Assembly (NCBI RefSeq): GCF_022179345.1
Contig: NZ_BPQR01000011.1
Span: forward strand, 1 to 64,000
Direction of reading: 5' to 3'
From: Methylobacterium jeotgali
Lineage (GTDB): Bacteria; Pseudomonadota; Alphaproteobacteria; Rhizobiales; Beijerinckiaceae
Length of the DNA: 64,000 nucleotides
Below the pieces are notes generated by a model, which was not told the origin of the DNA, did not search any database, and was given only the letters and a program-made list of their open reading frames with translations. This document shows, one piece after another, positions 38,371 to 47,342 of this stretch (positions are counted from its first letter, which is position 1; every line of letters begins with the position of its first letter). The translations under genes were made by a program, and so were the position numbers.

Positions 38371-40527
38371 TCAGTTCGCGTGCGAGACCTCGACGAGGTT
38401 GTCCGAGAACGAGGGCGCGTGCCCCATGTCGGTGAAGGCCGCGGAGGAGATGCTGTTGACCGTGCCCTCGTTGAGCTGGCGCCAGTAGCCGAGGGTCGCG
38501 ACCACGACCCCGTGCCGCACGTCCTCCGTCACCCGCGCCACGCCCTTGAAGGCGCCACGGCCATTCGCGACCTGGACGCGGTCGCCGTCGATGATGCCGC
38601 GTGCCGCCGCGTCCTGCGGGCTGATCATCACGAACTGCTCGCCCTGGCCCTTCTGCTTGTCCTCCATGTTCGCGTAGCAGGAGTTCAGGAAGTAGTGGCT
38701 CTTGGGCGAGACGATGTTGAGCGGGAAGCGCTTGGCCAGCTCCGGATCGGCGGTGTGCGACTCGCAGGCACCGACGTAGTCGGGCAGCGGATCGAGCGCC
38801 TCGCCCGGCTGGAAGCCCTCGTACATCTGCCGGAACGGCGGCGCGACGAAGTTCGTCGCGCCCTCGACCTTGAGCATGCATTTTCCGGTCGGCGTCGGGA
38901 AGTTGCCCTCCCGATGCGGGGCCCGATCATCCGGCGTGCCGACCTTGAGACGGGCGAAGCCGTGCTCGCGCATGTAGGCCAGATCGTAGCCCTCGCAGGC
39001 GGGCGCGTTCCAGTCGACGTAGTGCTCCAGGCACTCCGAGTCGGTCCACTTGAAGTTCTCTTCCTCGAAACCGAGCCTCGCGGCGAGGCGGCGGAAGATC
39101 TCGTTGTTCGGGATGGCCTCGCCGGGCGCCTCCGCGCACTTGGTGTTGTAGGTCAGGTAGAGGTGCCCCCAGGAGAGGATCATGTCCTCCATCTCCGCGC
39201 CCATCGCCGCCGGCAGCAGGATGTCGGCGTAGGAGGCGGTGTCCGAGACGAAGTGCTCGGCCGAGACCATGAACAGGTCCTCGCGCATCAGCCCCTCGAC
39301 GATCTTGTCCGTCTCGGGCGCCTGCGTGACGGGGTTCGAGTTCCAGCACATCATCGACATAATGGGCGGATCGAGCGGCATCTCGCCGGTTAGCGCGCGG
39401 CCGATCTGCAGGTTCGAGATGACGCGGGTCCCTTCCGGGATCAGGTCGGGACGGCACATCACGTCGAACCTGTAGGGATGCTCCCAGACCGGGAACTGGG
39501 TGACGCCGCCGCCGACATGGCGCCAAGCGCCGGTGAGCGCCGGGATGCAGGTCACCGCCCGGATGGTCTGGCCGCCTCCGAAGTGCCGCTCCAGCGCGAC
39601 GCCCATGCGGATGCCCACCGGCTGGGCCGTCGCCATCTCGTAGGCGAGCTTGCGGATGTCCGCGGCCGGGACGCCGGTGATGCCCTCGGCCCACTCGGGC
39701 GTGCGCGCGGCGGCCCGCTCCTTCAGCTCCTCGAAGCCGACCGTGTGGCTGTCGACGTAATCCTGGTCGACGAGGCCCTGCTCGATGATCGAATTGATGA
39801 GCGCCATGGCCAGCGCCCCGTCCGTGCCGGGCTTGGGGCAGATGTGCCAGTCGGCGCCCTTGGCGGTGCGCGAGGCGTAGGCGTCGATGACGACGACCTT
39901 CGCGCCCTTCTTTTGGGCGTCCTTCACGATGGCCCAGTGATGCAGGTTCGTGCTGACGCTGTTGCAGGCCCAGATGACGATGTACTTCGAGTGGATGTAG
40001 CTCTCGGGGTCGAGCCCGGCGGTCGGGCCGACCGTCAGCAGCCAGGCCGTGCAGGAGCCCTCGCCGCAGAAGGTCCGCTCGGTGACGGTCGCGCCGAGCC
40101 GGTTGAAGAAGGCGTCGCCGCCGTTCAGGCCGTGCACGAGGCCCTGGTTGCCGAGATAGCTGTAGGGAACGATGGCCTGCGGGCCGTGCTGGTCGATGAT
40201 CGCCTTCCAGCGGGTGACGATCGTGTCGAGCGCCTCGTCCCAGGTGATGCGCTCGAACTGCTTCGAGCCTTTCGGGCCGACCCGCTTCATCGGGTAGAGC
40301 AGCCGATCCGGGTGATAGTGGCGCTTCTCGTAGTCTTTCAGCTTCACGCAGAGACCGCCGCGGGTCATGGGATGAACGGGATTACCGCGCACGCTGAGCA
40401 GCGCGCCGTCCTTGACCTCGAAGAGCATCGAGCAGGTGTCGGGGCAGTCGTGCGGGCAGGCGCCGAAGAAGGTCCCCGAGGCGGCTCCGCTCTCGAAGAG
40501 GGCCTTGGGGTCGACGATCTCGTTCAT
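38371..40527 (-). CDS. Molybdopterin-dependent oxidoreductase, orphan catalytic subunit
   Basis: 718 residues, Mo/W-bis-MGD (DMSO reductase) superfamily. The N-terminal 4Fe-4S motif is complete: Cys24, Cys28, Cys32 and Cys60. TFCGEGSC near the middle of the first third holds the probable Mo-ligand Cys. No twin-arginine signal, so it should act in the cytoplasm. The C-terminal dinucleotide domain (RFPLNIVSPKSHYFLNS; VANGRGAFKGVARV) is intact. A cytosolic formate-dehydrogenase-like or related role is possible but unproven; methylotrophs carry several. ATG 40527 has GGGAGGA upstream; GTG/ATG further upstream is unlikely. Divergent from the adenosine kinase gene. Confidence 0.85.
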   Translation of the reverse strand: MNEIVDPKALFESGAASGTFFGACPHDCPDTCSMLFEVKDGALLSVRGNPVHPMTRGGLCVKLKDYEKRHYHPDRLLYPMKRVGPKGSKQFERITWDEALDTIVTRWKAIIDQHGPQAIVPYSYLGNQGLVHGLNGGDAFFNRLGATVTERTFCGEGSCTAWLLTVGPTAGLDPESYIHSKYIVIWACNSVSTNLHHWAIVKDAQKKGAKVVVIDAYASRTAKGADWHICPKPGTDGALAMALINSIIEQGLVDQDYVDSHTVGFEELKERAAARTPEWAEGITGVPAADIRKLAYEMATAQPVGIRMGVALERHFGGGQTIRAVTCIPALTGAWRHVGGGVTQFPVWEHPYRFDVMCRPDLIPEGTRVISNLQIGRALTGEMPLDPPIMSMMCWNSNPVTQAPETDKIVEGLMREDLFMVSAEHFVSDTASYADILLPAAMGAEMEDMILSWGHLYLTYNTKCAEAPGEAIPNNEIFRRLAARLGFEEENFKWTDSECLEHYVDWNAPACEGYDLAYMREHGFARLKVGTPDDRAPHREGNFPTPTGKCMLKVEGATNFVAPPFRQMYEGFQPGEALDPLPDYVGACESHTADPELAKRFPLNIVSPKSHYFLNSCYANMEDKQKGQGEQFVMISPQDAAARGIIDGDRVQVANGRGAFKGVARVTEDVRHGVVVATLGYWRQLNEGTVNSISSAAFTDMGHAPSFSDNLVEVSHAN

Positions 40528-40555
40528 GCGTTCCTCCCTGAGAAACCCGCGGCTT

Positions 40556-40621
40556 GTCATTATTTTTCATGCCGCGGGGCCCGATCGGTCGGAGCGTAGA
40601 TAATAAGAAAAAAAATTCCAA
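40556..40621. promoter_or_regulatory. AT-rich divergent promoter region
   Basis: Two A/T tracts stand out in this GC-rich sequence: CATTATTTTTCAT at 40557-40569 and TAGATAATAAGAAAAAAAATT at about 40597-40617. They lie just upstream of the molybdopterin oxidoreductase start, in the interval shared with the adenosine kinase gene. A promoter UP-element or nucleoid-protein/IHF site is an inference. Confidence 0.4.
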
Positions 40622-40804
40622 GCTGGACTTCTGTGCAACGCGCGCGCTCCCGACGACGGCCGACCCGCTATCGCGGACGTTCGATGGCGCTCATGCTCCG
40701 TCACGCGACGACACGAGCCGCCGAAGCCCTCGCTTCGCCCTCGGCTTGACCCTCGGACCGACCGATGCCACAGGCCCGGCGATCCGCCGGAGCCCGACAA
40801 CCGC

Positions 40805-41818
40805 ATGAGCGCACCCCTCGACCTTCTCGTCCTCGGCAACGCGATCGTCGACGTGATCGCCCGGACGGACGACGCCTTCCTGTCCGCGCAAGGATTGGCC
40901 AAGGGCGCGATGCAGCTCATCGACGAGCCCCGCGCGGAGGACCTGTTCCAGGCGATGGGTCCGGCGACCATCGTCTCCGGCGGCTCGGGGGCCAACACCG
41001 CGGTCGGCGCGGCGCTGCTCGGAGCACGGACCGGCTTCGTCGGCAAGGTGCGGGAGGACGACGTCGGCGGACTCTTCGCCCACGACCTCAAGGCGACGGG
41101 TGTGCGCTTCGACGTGCCGCCCGCCAAGGAGGGCCCCGCCACCGCCCGCTGCTTCGTGCTGGTGACGCCCGACGGCGAGCGCACCATGAACACCTATCTC
41201 GGCGCCTGCCAGGGCCTGTCGCCGGCCGACGTCGACGAGGCGACCACCGCCAGCGCCCGCGTCGTCTACCTCGAGGGCTACCTCTGGGACCCGCCGGCGG
41301 CCAAGGATGCCTTCCGCAAGGCCGTGAAGATCGCCCACGGGGCGGGCAACGCCGTGGCGCTGACCCTCTCCGACGCCTTCTGCGTCGGCCGCTACCGGGA
41401 CGAGTTCCTCGCCCTGATCCGCGACGGCAGCGTCGACATCCTGTTTGCCAACATCGGCGAACTGAAGAGCCTCTACGAGACCGAGGATGCCGAGGAGGCC
41501 ATCAAGGCGCTGCGCGACGAGCGCGACGCCCGCGGCCGGCACCTGCTCGGCCTCGTCACCCGCTCGGAGCAAGGCTCCATCGTCGTGAAGGGCGGCGAGG
41601 TCCGCTCCGTCGAGGCCTCGCCCGTGCGCGAGGTGGTCGACACCACCGGAGCGGGAGATCTCTTCGCCGCGGGCTTCCTCGCCGGCCAGGCGCGGGGGCT
41701 CGACTACGTGACCTGCGCCAAGCTCGGCTCGCTCGCCGCGGCGGAGGTCATTCAGCATATCGGCGCCCGGCCGCAGAGCGACCTCGTGGCGCTGGCGCGT
41801 GAGCGCGGGCTGCTCTGA
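40805..41818 (+). CDS. Adenosine kinase-like PfkB sugar kinase
   Basis: 337 residues, ribokinase/PfkB family, phosphorylating adenosine or a related nucleoside or sugar. The N-terminal LLVLGNAIVDVIA, the GGSGANTAVGAALLGA substrate motif and the C-terminal DTTGAGDLFAAGFLAG signature (catalytic Asp in GAGD) are intact. The closest family resemblance is alphaproteobacterial adenosine kinase. Its own promoter lies in the divergent interval upstream. It converges on the quinone oxidoreductase gene with a 3-base gap. Confidence 0.85.
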   Translation: MSAPLDLLVLGNAIVDVIARTDDAFLSAQGLAKGAMQLIDEPRAEDLFQAMGPATIVSGGSGANTAVGAALLGARTGFVGKVREDDVGGLFAHDLKATGVRFDVPPAKEGPATARCFVLVTPDGERTMNTYLGACQGLSPADVDEATTASARVVYLEGYLWDPPAAKDAFRKAVKIAHGAGNAVALTLSDAFCVGRYRDEFLALIRDGSVDILFANIGELKSLYETEDAEEAIKALRDERDARGRHLLGLVTRSEQGSIVVKGGEVRSVEASPVREVVDTTGAGDLFAAGFLAGQARGLDYVTCAKLGSLAAAEVIQHIGARPQSDLVALARERGLL

Positions 41819-41821
41819 GCC

Positions 41822-42796
41822 TCAGGGCCGCAGCAGCACCTTGCCCACCGCCTCCCTGCGGCTGAGGAGGCCGAGCGCCTCCTCGTAGGCGTCGAGCGGG
41901 TAGGTGCCGTGGATGCGTACCGTCAGGCGCCCCTCCGCTGCCCAGGCGAGCAGGCGGCGCTGGTTGTCCTGATGGGCGGCGCGCTCGCGCTCCACGAAGG
42001 CGCCCCAGTGCACGCCCTGCACGTCGACACCCTTGAGCATCACCACGTTGAGCGGCAGCTTCGGGATGTCGCCGGCCGCGAAGCCGATCACCAGGAAGCG
42101 GCCCTTCCAGGCGAGTGCCCGCAGCGCCGGCTCGGCGTAGGGACCGCCGACCGCGTCGTAGACGACGTCGACCCCCTCCCCGCCCGTCAGCGCCTTCAGG
42201 TCGTCGCGCAGGGTGACCGGGTCGTAGACGAGCGTCTCTGCCGCGCCGTGATCGCGGGCGACGGCGAGCTTCTCCTCGGACGAGGCGCAGGCGATGACGC
42301 GCGCGCCCATCAGCAGGCCGAGCTCCACCGCCGCGAGCCCGACCCCGCCGGAGGCGCCGAGCACCGCCAGCATCTCGCCGGGCTGGAGCGCGGCCCGGTC
42401 GCGGAGCGCGTGGAGCGTGGTGCCGTAGGTGATGCTCAGCCCGGCCGCCTGCTCGTCGCTCACGCCCTCGGGCACGGGCGTGAGACGATCGGCCGGGACC
42501 ACGATCCGCTCCCGGCAGGTGCCGTAGGTGACGTGGACCACGACACGCTCGCCGACCGTCAAGCCCTCGACGCCCTCCCCCAGAGCCTCGACCACGCCGC
42601 AGGCCTCGCCGCCGGGCGAGAAGGGCAGCTCCGGCTTCACCTGATAGCGCCCGGCGATGATCAGCGTGTCGAAGAAGTTGAGCGCCGCCACGGTGATGCG
42701 CACCAGCGCCTCGCCGGGGCCGGGCACCGCATCGGGCAGGGTCTCGACGGCGAGGTCCTCGGCCCCGCCGAGGCGCGTGCAGAGCAGCGCCCTCAC
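41822..42796 (-). CDS. NADPH:quinone oxidoreductase-like zinc-free MDR
   Basis: 324 residues, medium-chain dehydrogenase/reductase of the quinone-reductase branch. GroES-like N-domain with FFDTLIIAGRYQVKPELPFSPGGEACGVV, then the nucleotide motif LAVLGASGGVGLAAVELGLLMGARVIA. Zinc ligands of alcohol dehydrogenases are absent. GTG 42796 has GGAGG seven bases upstream and overlaps the ubiG stop (GTGA), so the two are translationally coupled. The open frame extending to 43768 is a shadow over ubiG. Confidence 0.88.
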   Translation of the reverse strand: MRALLCTRLGGAEDLAVETLPDAVPGPGEALVRITVAALNFFDTLIIAGRYQVKPELPFSPGGEACGVVEALGEGVEGLTVGERVVVHVTYGTCRERIVVPADRLTPVPEGVSDEQAAGLSITYGTTLHALRDRAALQPGEMLAVLGASGGVGLAAVELGLLMGARVIACASSEEKLAVARDHGAAETLVYDPVTLRDDLKALTGGEGVDVVYDAVGGPYAEPALRALAWKGRFLVIGFAAGDIPKLPLNVVMLKGVDVQGVHWGAFVERERAAHQDNQRRLLAWAAEGRLTVRIHGTYPLDAYEEALGLLSRREAVGKVLLRP

Positions 42797-43542
42797 CGGG
42801 ACGCCTCCGGGCGCTCGGCACGGAGCATGTAGTTCACGCCCGTGTCGCGGCTGCGGCGCCAGCCGTCGTCGAGGGGCGTGTAGACGACGCCCGTCGTCTC
42901 GGTGACGGAGAGCCCCGCGGATTCGAGGTCGGCGGTCAGCTCGGCGGGCGTCACGAACTTCTCCCAGTCGTGGGTGCCCCTCGGCAGCCAGCGCAGCACA
43001 TACTCGGCGCCGACGATGGCGAGCGCGAAGGAGCGCAGCGTCCGGTTGATCGTCGCCGCGAACAGCAGGCCGCCGGGCCGCACCGCCTCCGCCGCCGCGC
43101 GGAGGAACGCCGCCCGGTCGGCGACGTGCTCGACCACCTCCATGGCGAGCACGATGTCGAAGCGCTCCCCGCCCGCGACCACGGCCTCGATGGTCTCGCC
43201 CCGGTAGTCGATCGCCAGCCCTGCCTCCTCGGAGTGGGCGCGGGCGACGGCGAGATTGCCCGCGGCCGGCTCCAGGCCCGTCACCCGCGCCCCGAGCCGG
43301 GCGAGCGGCTCCGAGAGCACACCGCCGCCGCAGCCGATATCCACGACGGTGAGGCCGTCGAGGGCGAAGGGCGTGGCCGGGTCGCGCCGGAAATGCGCGC
43401 AGGCGGCGTCGCGGATGTAGGCGAGCCGCACCGGGTTGAAGCGGTGTAGCACCCGCATCGGCCCGCGCTCGTCCCACCAGCGAGCGGAGAGCGCGTCGAA
43501 GCGGGCGACCTCGGTGCGGTCGATCGTTGAGGTTGCGGTCAT
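42793..43542 (-). CDS. ubiG: Ubiquinone O-methyltransferase UbiG
   Basis: SAM-dependent methyltransferase of 249 residues performing both O-methylations of ubiquinone synthesis. N-terminal FDALSARWWDERGPMRVLHRFNPVRL is a UbiG hallmark; motif I is VVDIGCGGGVLSEPLARLGA, and VLAMEVVEHVADRAAFL follows. The N-terminal ATG 43542 gives the expected length. Coupled with the quinone oxidoreductase downstream, suggesting a quinone-metabolism pair; divergent from lysC. Confidence 0.95.
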   Translation of the reverse strand: MTATSTIDRTEVARFDALSARWWDERGPMRVLHRFNPVRLAYIRDAACAHFRRDPATPFALDGLTVVDIGCGGGVLSEPLARLGARVTGLEPAAGNLAVARAHSEEAGLAIDYRGETIEAVVAGGERFDIVLAMEVVEHVADRAAFLRAAAEAVRPGGLLFAATINRTLRSFALAIVGAEYVLRWLPRGTHDWEKFVTPAELTADLESAGLSVTETTGVVYTPLDDGWRRSRDTGVNYMLRAERPEASR

Positions 43543-43706
43543 GCCGGTTCCGGGGCGCGCGGGCCCGCTCCGTTGACAGGGTGTGGCGCCCCTTGTACCC
43601 GCCCACCTCGGGTCCGGTAAGCCGCTCTCGCGCTCGCCGGCCGCTCTTCGCGCATCGTGCCTCGCCGTCGGGGCAGGCCCTGGAAACGGATCGAAGCGGA
43701 CGCGAC

Positions 43707-44942
43707 ATGCCCCGTTTGGTGATGAAGTTCGGCGGGACCTCCGTCGCCAATGTGGATCGCATCCGCAACGTCGCCCGGCACGTGGCCCGCGAGGTCGCCG
43801 CCGGCTACGAGGTCGCCGTGGTGGTCTCGGCCATGTCCGGCAAGACCAACGAGCTCGTGGACTGGGTCAAGGACGCCAACGCCCTCTACGATTCCGCCGA
43901 GTACGACGCCGTGGTCGCCTCCGGCGAGCAGGTCACGTCGGGGTTGCTCGCCATCGCGCTCCAGAAGGACGGCATCAAGGCCCGCTCCTGGCAGGGCTGG
44001 CAGATCCCGATCGAGACCTCCGACGCCCACGGCTCGGCCCGCATCGCCGGCATCGATCCGGCGAACCTGAACGAGGGCTTCGCCCGCGGCGAGGTTGCGG
44101 TGATCTCCGGCTTCCAGGGCGTGCACGGGCCGACCGGGCGGATCGCCACCCTCGGACGCGGCGGCTCCGACACCAGCGCCGTGGCGGTGGCGGCGGCGAT
44201 CGGCGCCGAGCGCTGCGACATCTACACGGACGTCGACGGCGTCTACACCACCGACCCGCGCGTGGTGCCGAAGGCGAAGCGCATGGACCGCGTGACCTTC
44301 GAGGAGATGCTGGAGATGGCCTCGCTGGGGGCCAAGGTGCTCCAGGTCCGCTCCGTCGAGCTCGCCATGGTGCACCGGGTGCCGACGACGGTGCGCTCCT
44401 CCTTCGATCCCCCCGACGCGGCGCGGCCGGGCACCCTCATCTGCGGCGAGGAAGACATCGTGGAACAGCAGATCATCACCGGCATCGCCTTCGCCCGCGA
44501 CGAGGCGCAGATCACGCTCCGCGGCGTCAAGGACAGCCCCGGCATCGCCGCGGCCATCTTCGGCCCGCTCGCCGATGCCAGCATCAACGTCGACATGATC
44601 ATCCAGACGGTCTCGGGCGACCAGTCGACCACGGACATGACCTTCACGGTGCCGGCGGCCGACTACCAGCGCGCCCGCGCCGTGCTCGACGGCCAGCGCG
44701 AGCACATCTCCTTCGGCCAGATCGAGGGCGCCACGGACGTGGTGAAGGTCTCCGCCATCGGCGTCGGCATGAGGAGCCACGCGGGCGTCGCCGCCAAGGC
44801 GTTCCGGGCGCTGGCGGAGAAGGGGATCAACATCCGCGCCATCACCACCTCGGAGATCAAGTTCTCCGTGCTCATCGACGCCGCCTATACCGAGCTTGCC
44901 GTGCGCACGCTCCACTCGCTATACGGCCTCGATCAGGCTTGA
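43707..44942 (+). CDS. lysC: Aspartate kinase
   Basis: 411 residues, first enzyme of the aspartate-family amino-acid pathway. MPRLVMKFGGTSVANVDRIR carries the KFGGTS ATP-binding motif; GRGGSDTSAVAVAAAIGAERCDIYTDVDGVYTTDPR is the nucleotide-binding core. Two ACT domains at the C-terminus (FARDEAQITLRGVKDSPGIAA and VKVSAIGVGMRSHAGVAAKAF) imply feedback control by lysine/threonine. ATG 43707 starts at the canonical position. ptsP follows 78 bases later on the same strand. Confidence 0.97.
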   Translation: MPRLVMKFGGTSVANVDRIRNVARHVAREVAAGYEVAVVVSAMSGKTNELVDWVKDANALYDSAEYDAVVASGEQVTSGLLAIALQKDGIKARSWQGWQIPIETSDAHGSARIAGIDPANLNEGFARGEVAVISGFQGVHGPTGRIATLGRGGSDTSAVAVAAAIGAERCDIYTDVDGVYTTDPRVVPKAKRMDRVTFEEMLEMASLGAKVLQVRSVELAMVHRVPTTVRSSFDPPDAARPGTLICGEEDIVEQQIITGIAFARDEAQITLRGVKDSPGIAAAIFGPLADASINVDMIIQTVSGDQSTTDMTFTVPAADYQRARAVLDGQREHISFGQIEGATDVVKVSAIGVGMRSHAGVAAKAFRALAEKGINIRAITTSEIKFSVLIDAAYTELAVRTLHSLYGLDQA

Positions 44943-45020
44943 GCCGCGCCGCCGGCGTGACCGGCGCACCCTGTCTGGCGTCGGGTTTGCACCCGTCGCC
45001 CGAGGTGGATTGACGAGACG

Positions 45021-47282
45021 ATGCCCGCTGCGCCCGGAGGCCCGCGCCTGCTGCTGCGCCGCCTCCGCGAAGCCATGGCGGAGCCGGTCAGCCCCCAGGC
45101 GCGCCTGGACCGCATCGTCGTCCTGATCGCCGCCAACGTCATCGCCGAGGTCTGCTCGGTCTACGTCCTGCGCGACGACGGCACGCTCGAGCTGTTCGCC
45201 ACCGAGGGCCTCAACCGCGAGGCGGTGCACCTGACGCGGATGCGTGCCGACGAGGGCCTCGTCGGCCTGATCGCGCAGACCGCGGAGCCGCTCTCCCTCT
45301 CCGACGCCCAGTCCCACCCGGCCTTCTCCTACCGGCCGGAGACGGGCGAGGAGGCCTACCACGCCTTCCTCGGCGTGCCGCTGCTCAGGGCGGGCAACAC
45401 GCTCGGCGTGCTTGTCGTCCAGAACAAGACCTACCGGGTCTACTCCGAGGAGGAGATCGAGGCGCTCCAGACCACCGCCATGGTGCTCTCGGAGATGATC
45501 GCCTCGGGCGAGCTGCACGGGCTCGCCCCCGATGCCGGCACCGCCGCCCGCCGGCCCGTGAGCCAGCGGGGCGTGGCGCTCGCCGACGGGATCGGCCTCG
45601 GCCACGTGGTGCTCCACGAGCCGCGCATCGTGGTGAAGACCTTGATCGCCGAGAACGCCGAGCGGGAGATGGAGCGCCTAGAGGCGGCCATCGCCGTGGT
45701 GCGCTCGGCCATCGACGACTTGGTGGAACGGGGCGACAGCATCGGCACGGTGGAGAGCCGCGAGGTGCTCGAGACCGTGCGCATGTTCGCCCACGACAAG
45801 GGCTGGCTGCGCCGGATGCGCGAGGCGGTCTCGTCCGGCCTCACGGCGGAGGCCGCCGTCGAGCGGGTGCAGTCGGACAACCGCGCCCGGATGCTGCGCC
45901 AGAGCGACCCCTACCTGCGCGACCGCCTGCACGACCTCGACGACCTCGCCAACCGGCTGCTCCGCCAGCTCATCGGCCCCGATGCCGGCAACGGCTCGGC
46001 GATGCCGGAGAACGTCATCCTCGTCGCCCGCGCCATGGGCCCGGCGGCGCTGCTGGAATACGACCGCACCCGGCTGCGGGGCGTCGTTCTGGAGGAAGGC
46101 GGCCCGACGAGCCACATCGCCATCGTCGCCCGCGCGCTCGGCATCCCGGCCGTCGGCGAGATCGCAAACGCCACGGCGCTCTGCGACTCGGGCGACGCCA
46201 TCATCGTCGACGGCGTCGCCGGGGAGGTCCAGGTCCGGCCCGGCCCGGAGATCGAGGCCGCCTATATCGAGATGGTGCGCCTGCGCGCCAAGCGGCAGGA
46301 GCAGTACCGGGCGCTCCGCGACCAGCCCTCGCTGACCACGGACGGGGTGCAGATCGGCCTCTACCTCAACGCCGGCCTGCTCGTGGACCTCTCCCACCTC
46401 GCCGAGACCGGCGCAGACGGGATCGGCCTGTTCCGCACCGAGCTGCAGTTCATGGTCGCCGAGCGGATGCCCTCGGCCGCCGAGCAGCAGACGCTCTACG
46501 AGGCGGTGTTCGCGGCGATCGGCGATCGCCCCGTCACCATCCGCACACTCGACATCGGCGGCGACAAGATGCTGCCCTACATGCCGAAGCTCGAGGAGGA
46601 GAACCCGGCGCTCGGCTGGCGGGCGATCCGCATCGGTCTCGACAGGCCGGCGCTGCTGCGGGTGCAGCTGCGCGCGCTGCTTCGCGCCGCTGGCGGCCGC
46701 CCTCTCAAGATCATGTTCCCGATGGTGGCGACGGTGGAGGAGTTCACCCGCGCCAAGGCCATCGTCGACCGCGAGAAGGCGCATCTCTCCCGCCACGGCC
46801 ACCCGCTGCCGAGCGACTGCCGCCTCGGCGCGATGATCGAGGTGCCCTCGCTCCTCTTCCAGATGGAGGAGATCGCCGAGGTCGCCGACTTCCTCTCGGT
46901 CGGCTCGAACGACCTCATGCAGTTCCTCTTCGCGGTCGATCGCGAGAACCGCCGCGTTGCGGACCGCTTCGACCCCTTGAGCGCCCCGGCCCTGCGCGCC
47001 TTCCGGATGATCGCGAAGGCGGCCGCCGGGGCCGGCTGCCCGGCCACCGTCTGCGGCGAGATCGGCGGCAAGCCCCTCGACGCCATGGCGCTGATCGGGC
47101 TCGGATTCCGCGAGTTCTCGATGTCGCCGGCCTCGATCGGCCCGGTGAAGGCCATGGTGCTCGCCGTCGACGCGGGCGAGGTCGAGCGCCTGATCGACAG
47201 CGAGCTGGCGCAGGCGCGGGACGGCTACTCGCTGCGGCCGGCGCTGACCGACTACGCCAAGGCGCGCGGCATTCCGGTGTAG
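45021..47282 (+). CDS. ptsP: PEP-protein phosphotransferase PtsP (enzyme I-Ntr)
   Basis: 753 residues. An N-terminal GAF domain (about 25-165) precedes enzyme I: HPr-binding helices, phospho-acceptor His365 in GGPTSHIAIVARALGIPAVG, and the C-terminal PEP barrel (ADGIGLFRTELQFM, MIEVPSLLFQMEEIA, LSVGSNDLMQFLFAVDRENRRVADRFDPLSAPALR, VCGEIGG). It starts the nitrogen-PTS phosphorelay, whose HPr and EIIA genes are 15 kb away at the other end of the window. ATG 45021 used; ATG 45075 is possible. Follows lysC. Confidence 0.95.
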   Translation: MPAAPGGPRLLLRRLREAMAEPVSPQARLDRIVVLIAANVIAEVCSVYVLRDDGTLELFATEGLNREAVHLTRMRADEGLVGLIAQTAEPLSLSDAQSHPAFSYRPETGEEAYHAFLGVPLLRAGNTLGVLVVQNKTYRVYSEEEIEALQTTAMVLSEMIASGELHGLAPDAGTAARRPVSQRGVALADGIGLGHVVLHEPRIVVKTLIAENAEREMERLEAAIAVVRSAIDDLVERGDSIGTVESREVLETVRMFAHDKGWLRRMREAVSSGLTAEAAVERVQSDNRARMLRQSDPYLRDRLHDLDDLANRLLRQLIGPDAGNGSAMPENVILVARAMGPAALLEYDRTRLRGVVLEEGGPTSHIAIVARALGIPAVGEIANATALCDSGDAIIVDGVAGEVQVRPGPEIEAAYIEMVRLRAKRQEQYRALRDQPSLTTDGVQIGLYLNAGLLVDLSHLAETGADGIGLFRTELQFMVAERMPSAAEQQTLYEAVFAAIGDRPVTIRTLDIGGDKMLPYMPKLEEENPALGWRAIRIGLDRPALLRVQLRALLRAAGGRPLKIMFPMVATVEEFTRAKAIVDREKAHLSRHGHPLPSDCRLGAMIEVPSLLFQMEEIAEVADFLSVGSNDLMQFLFAVDRENRRVADRFDPLSAPALRAFRMIAKAAAGAGCPATVCGEIGGKPLDAMALIGLGFREFSMSPASIGPVKAMVLAVDAGEVERLIDSELAQARDGYSLRPALTDYAKARGIPV

Positions 47283-47285
47283 CGA

Positions 47286-47304
47286 AGGCCGCGTCGCGCG
47301 GCCT
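47286..47304 (+). terminator. Short GC hairpin after ptsP
   Basis: AGGCCGCG (47286-47293) pairs with CGCGGCCT (47297-47304) across a three-base loop, just after the ptsP stop. It may separate ptsP from prfA; the T-run is lacking. Confidence 0.4.
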
Positions 47305-47342
47305 CCTCCCGACCCCTCGTTCAACAGAGTACACTCCAGGCG

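Noticed and set aside
40597..40621. Horizontal-transfer boundary at the A-rich tract
   Set aside because: The flanking genes keep the same GC-rich codon use and no repeats or integrase are present; a promoter element is the simpler reading.
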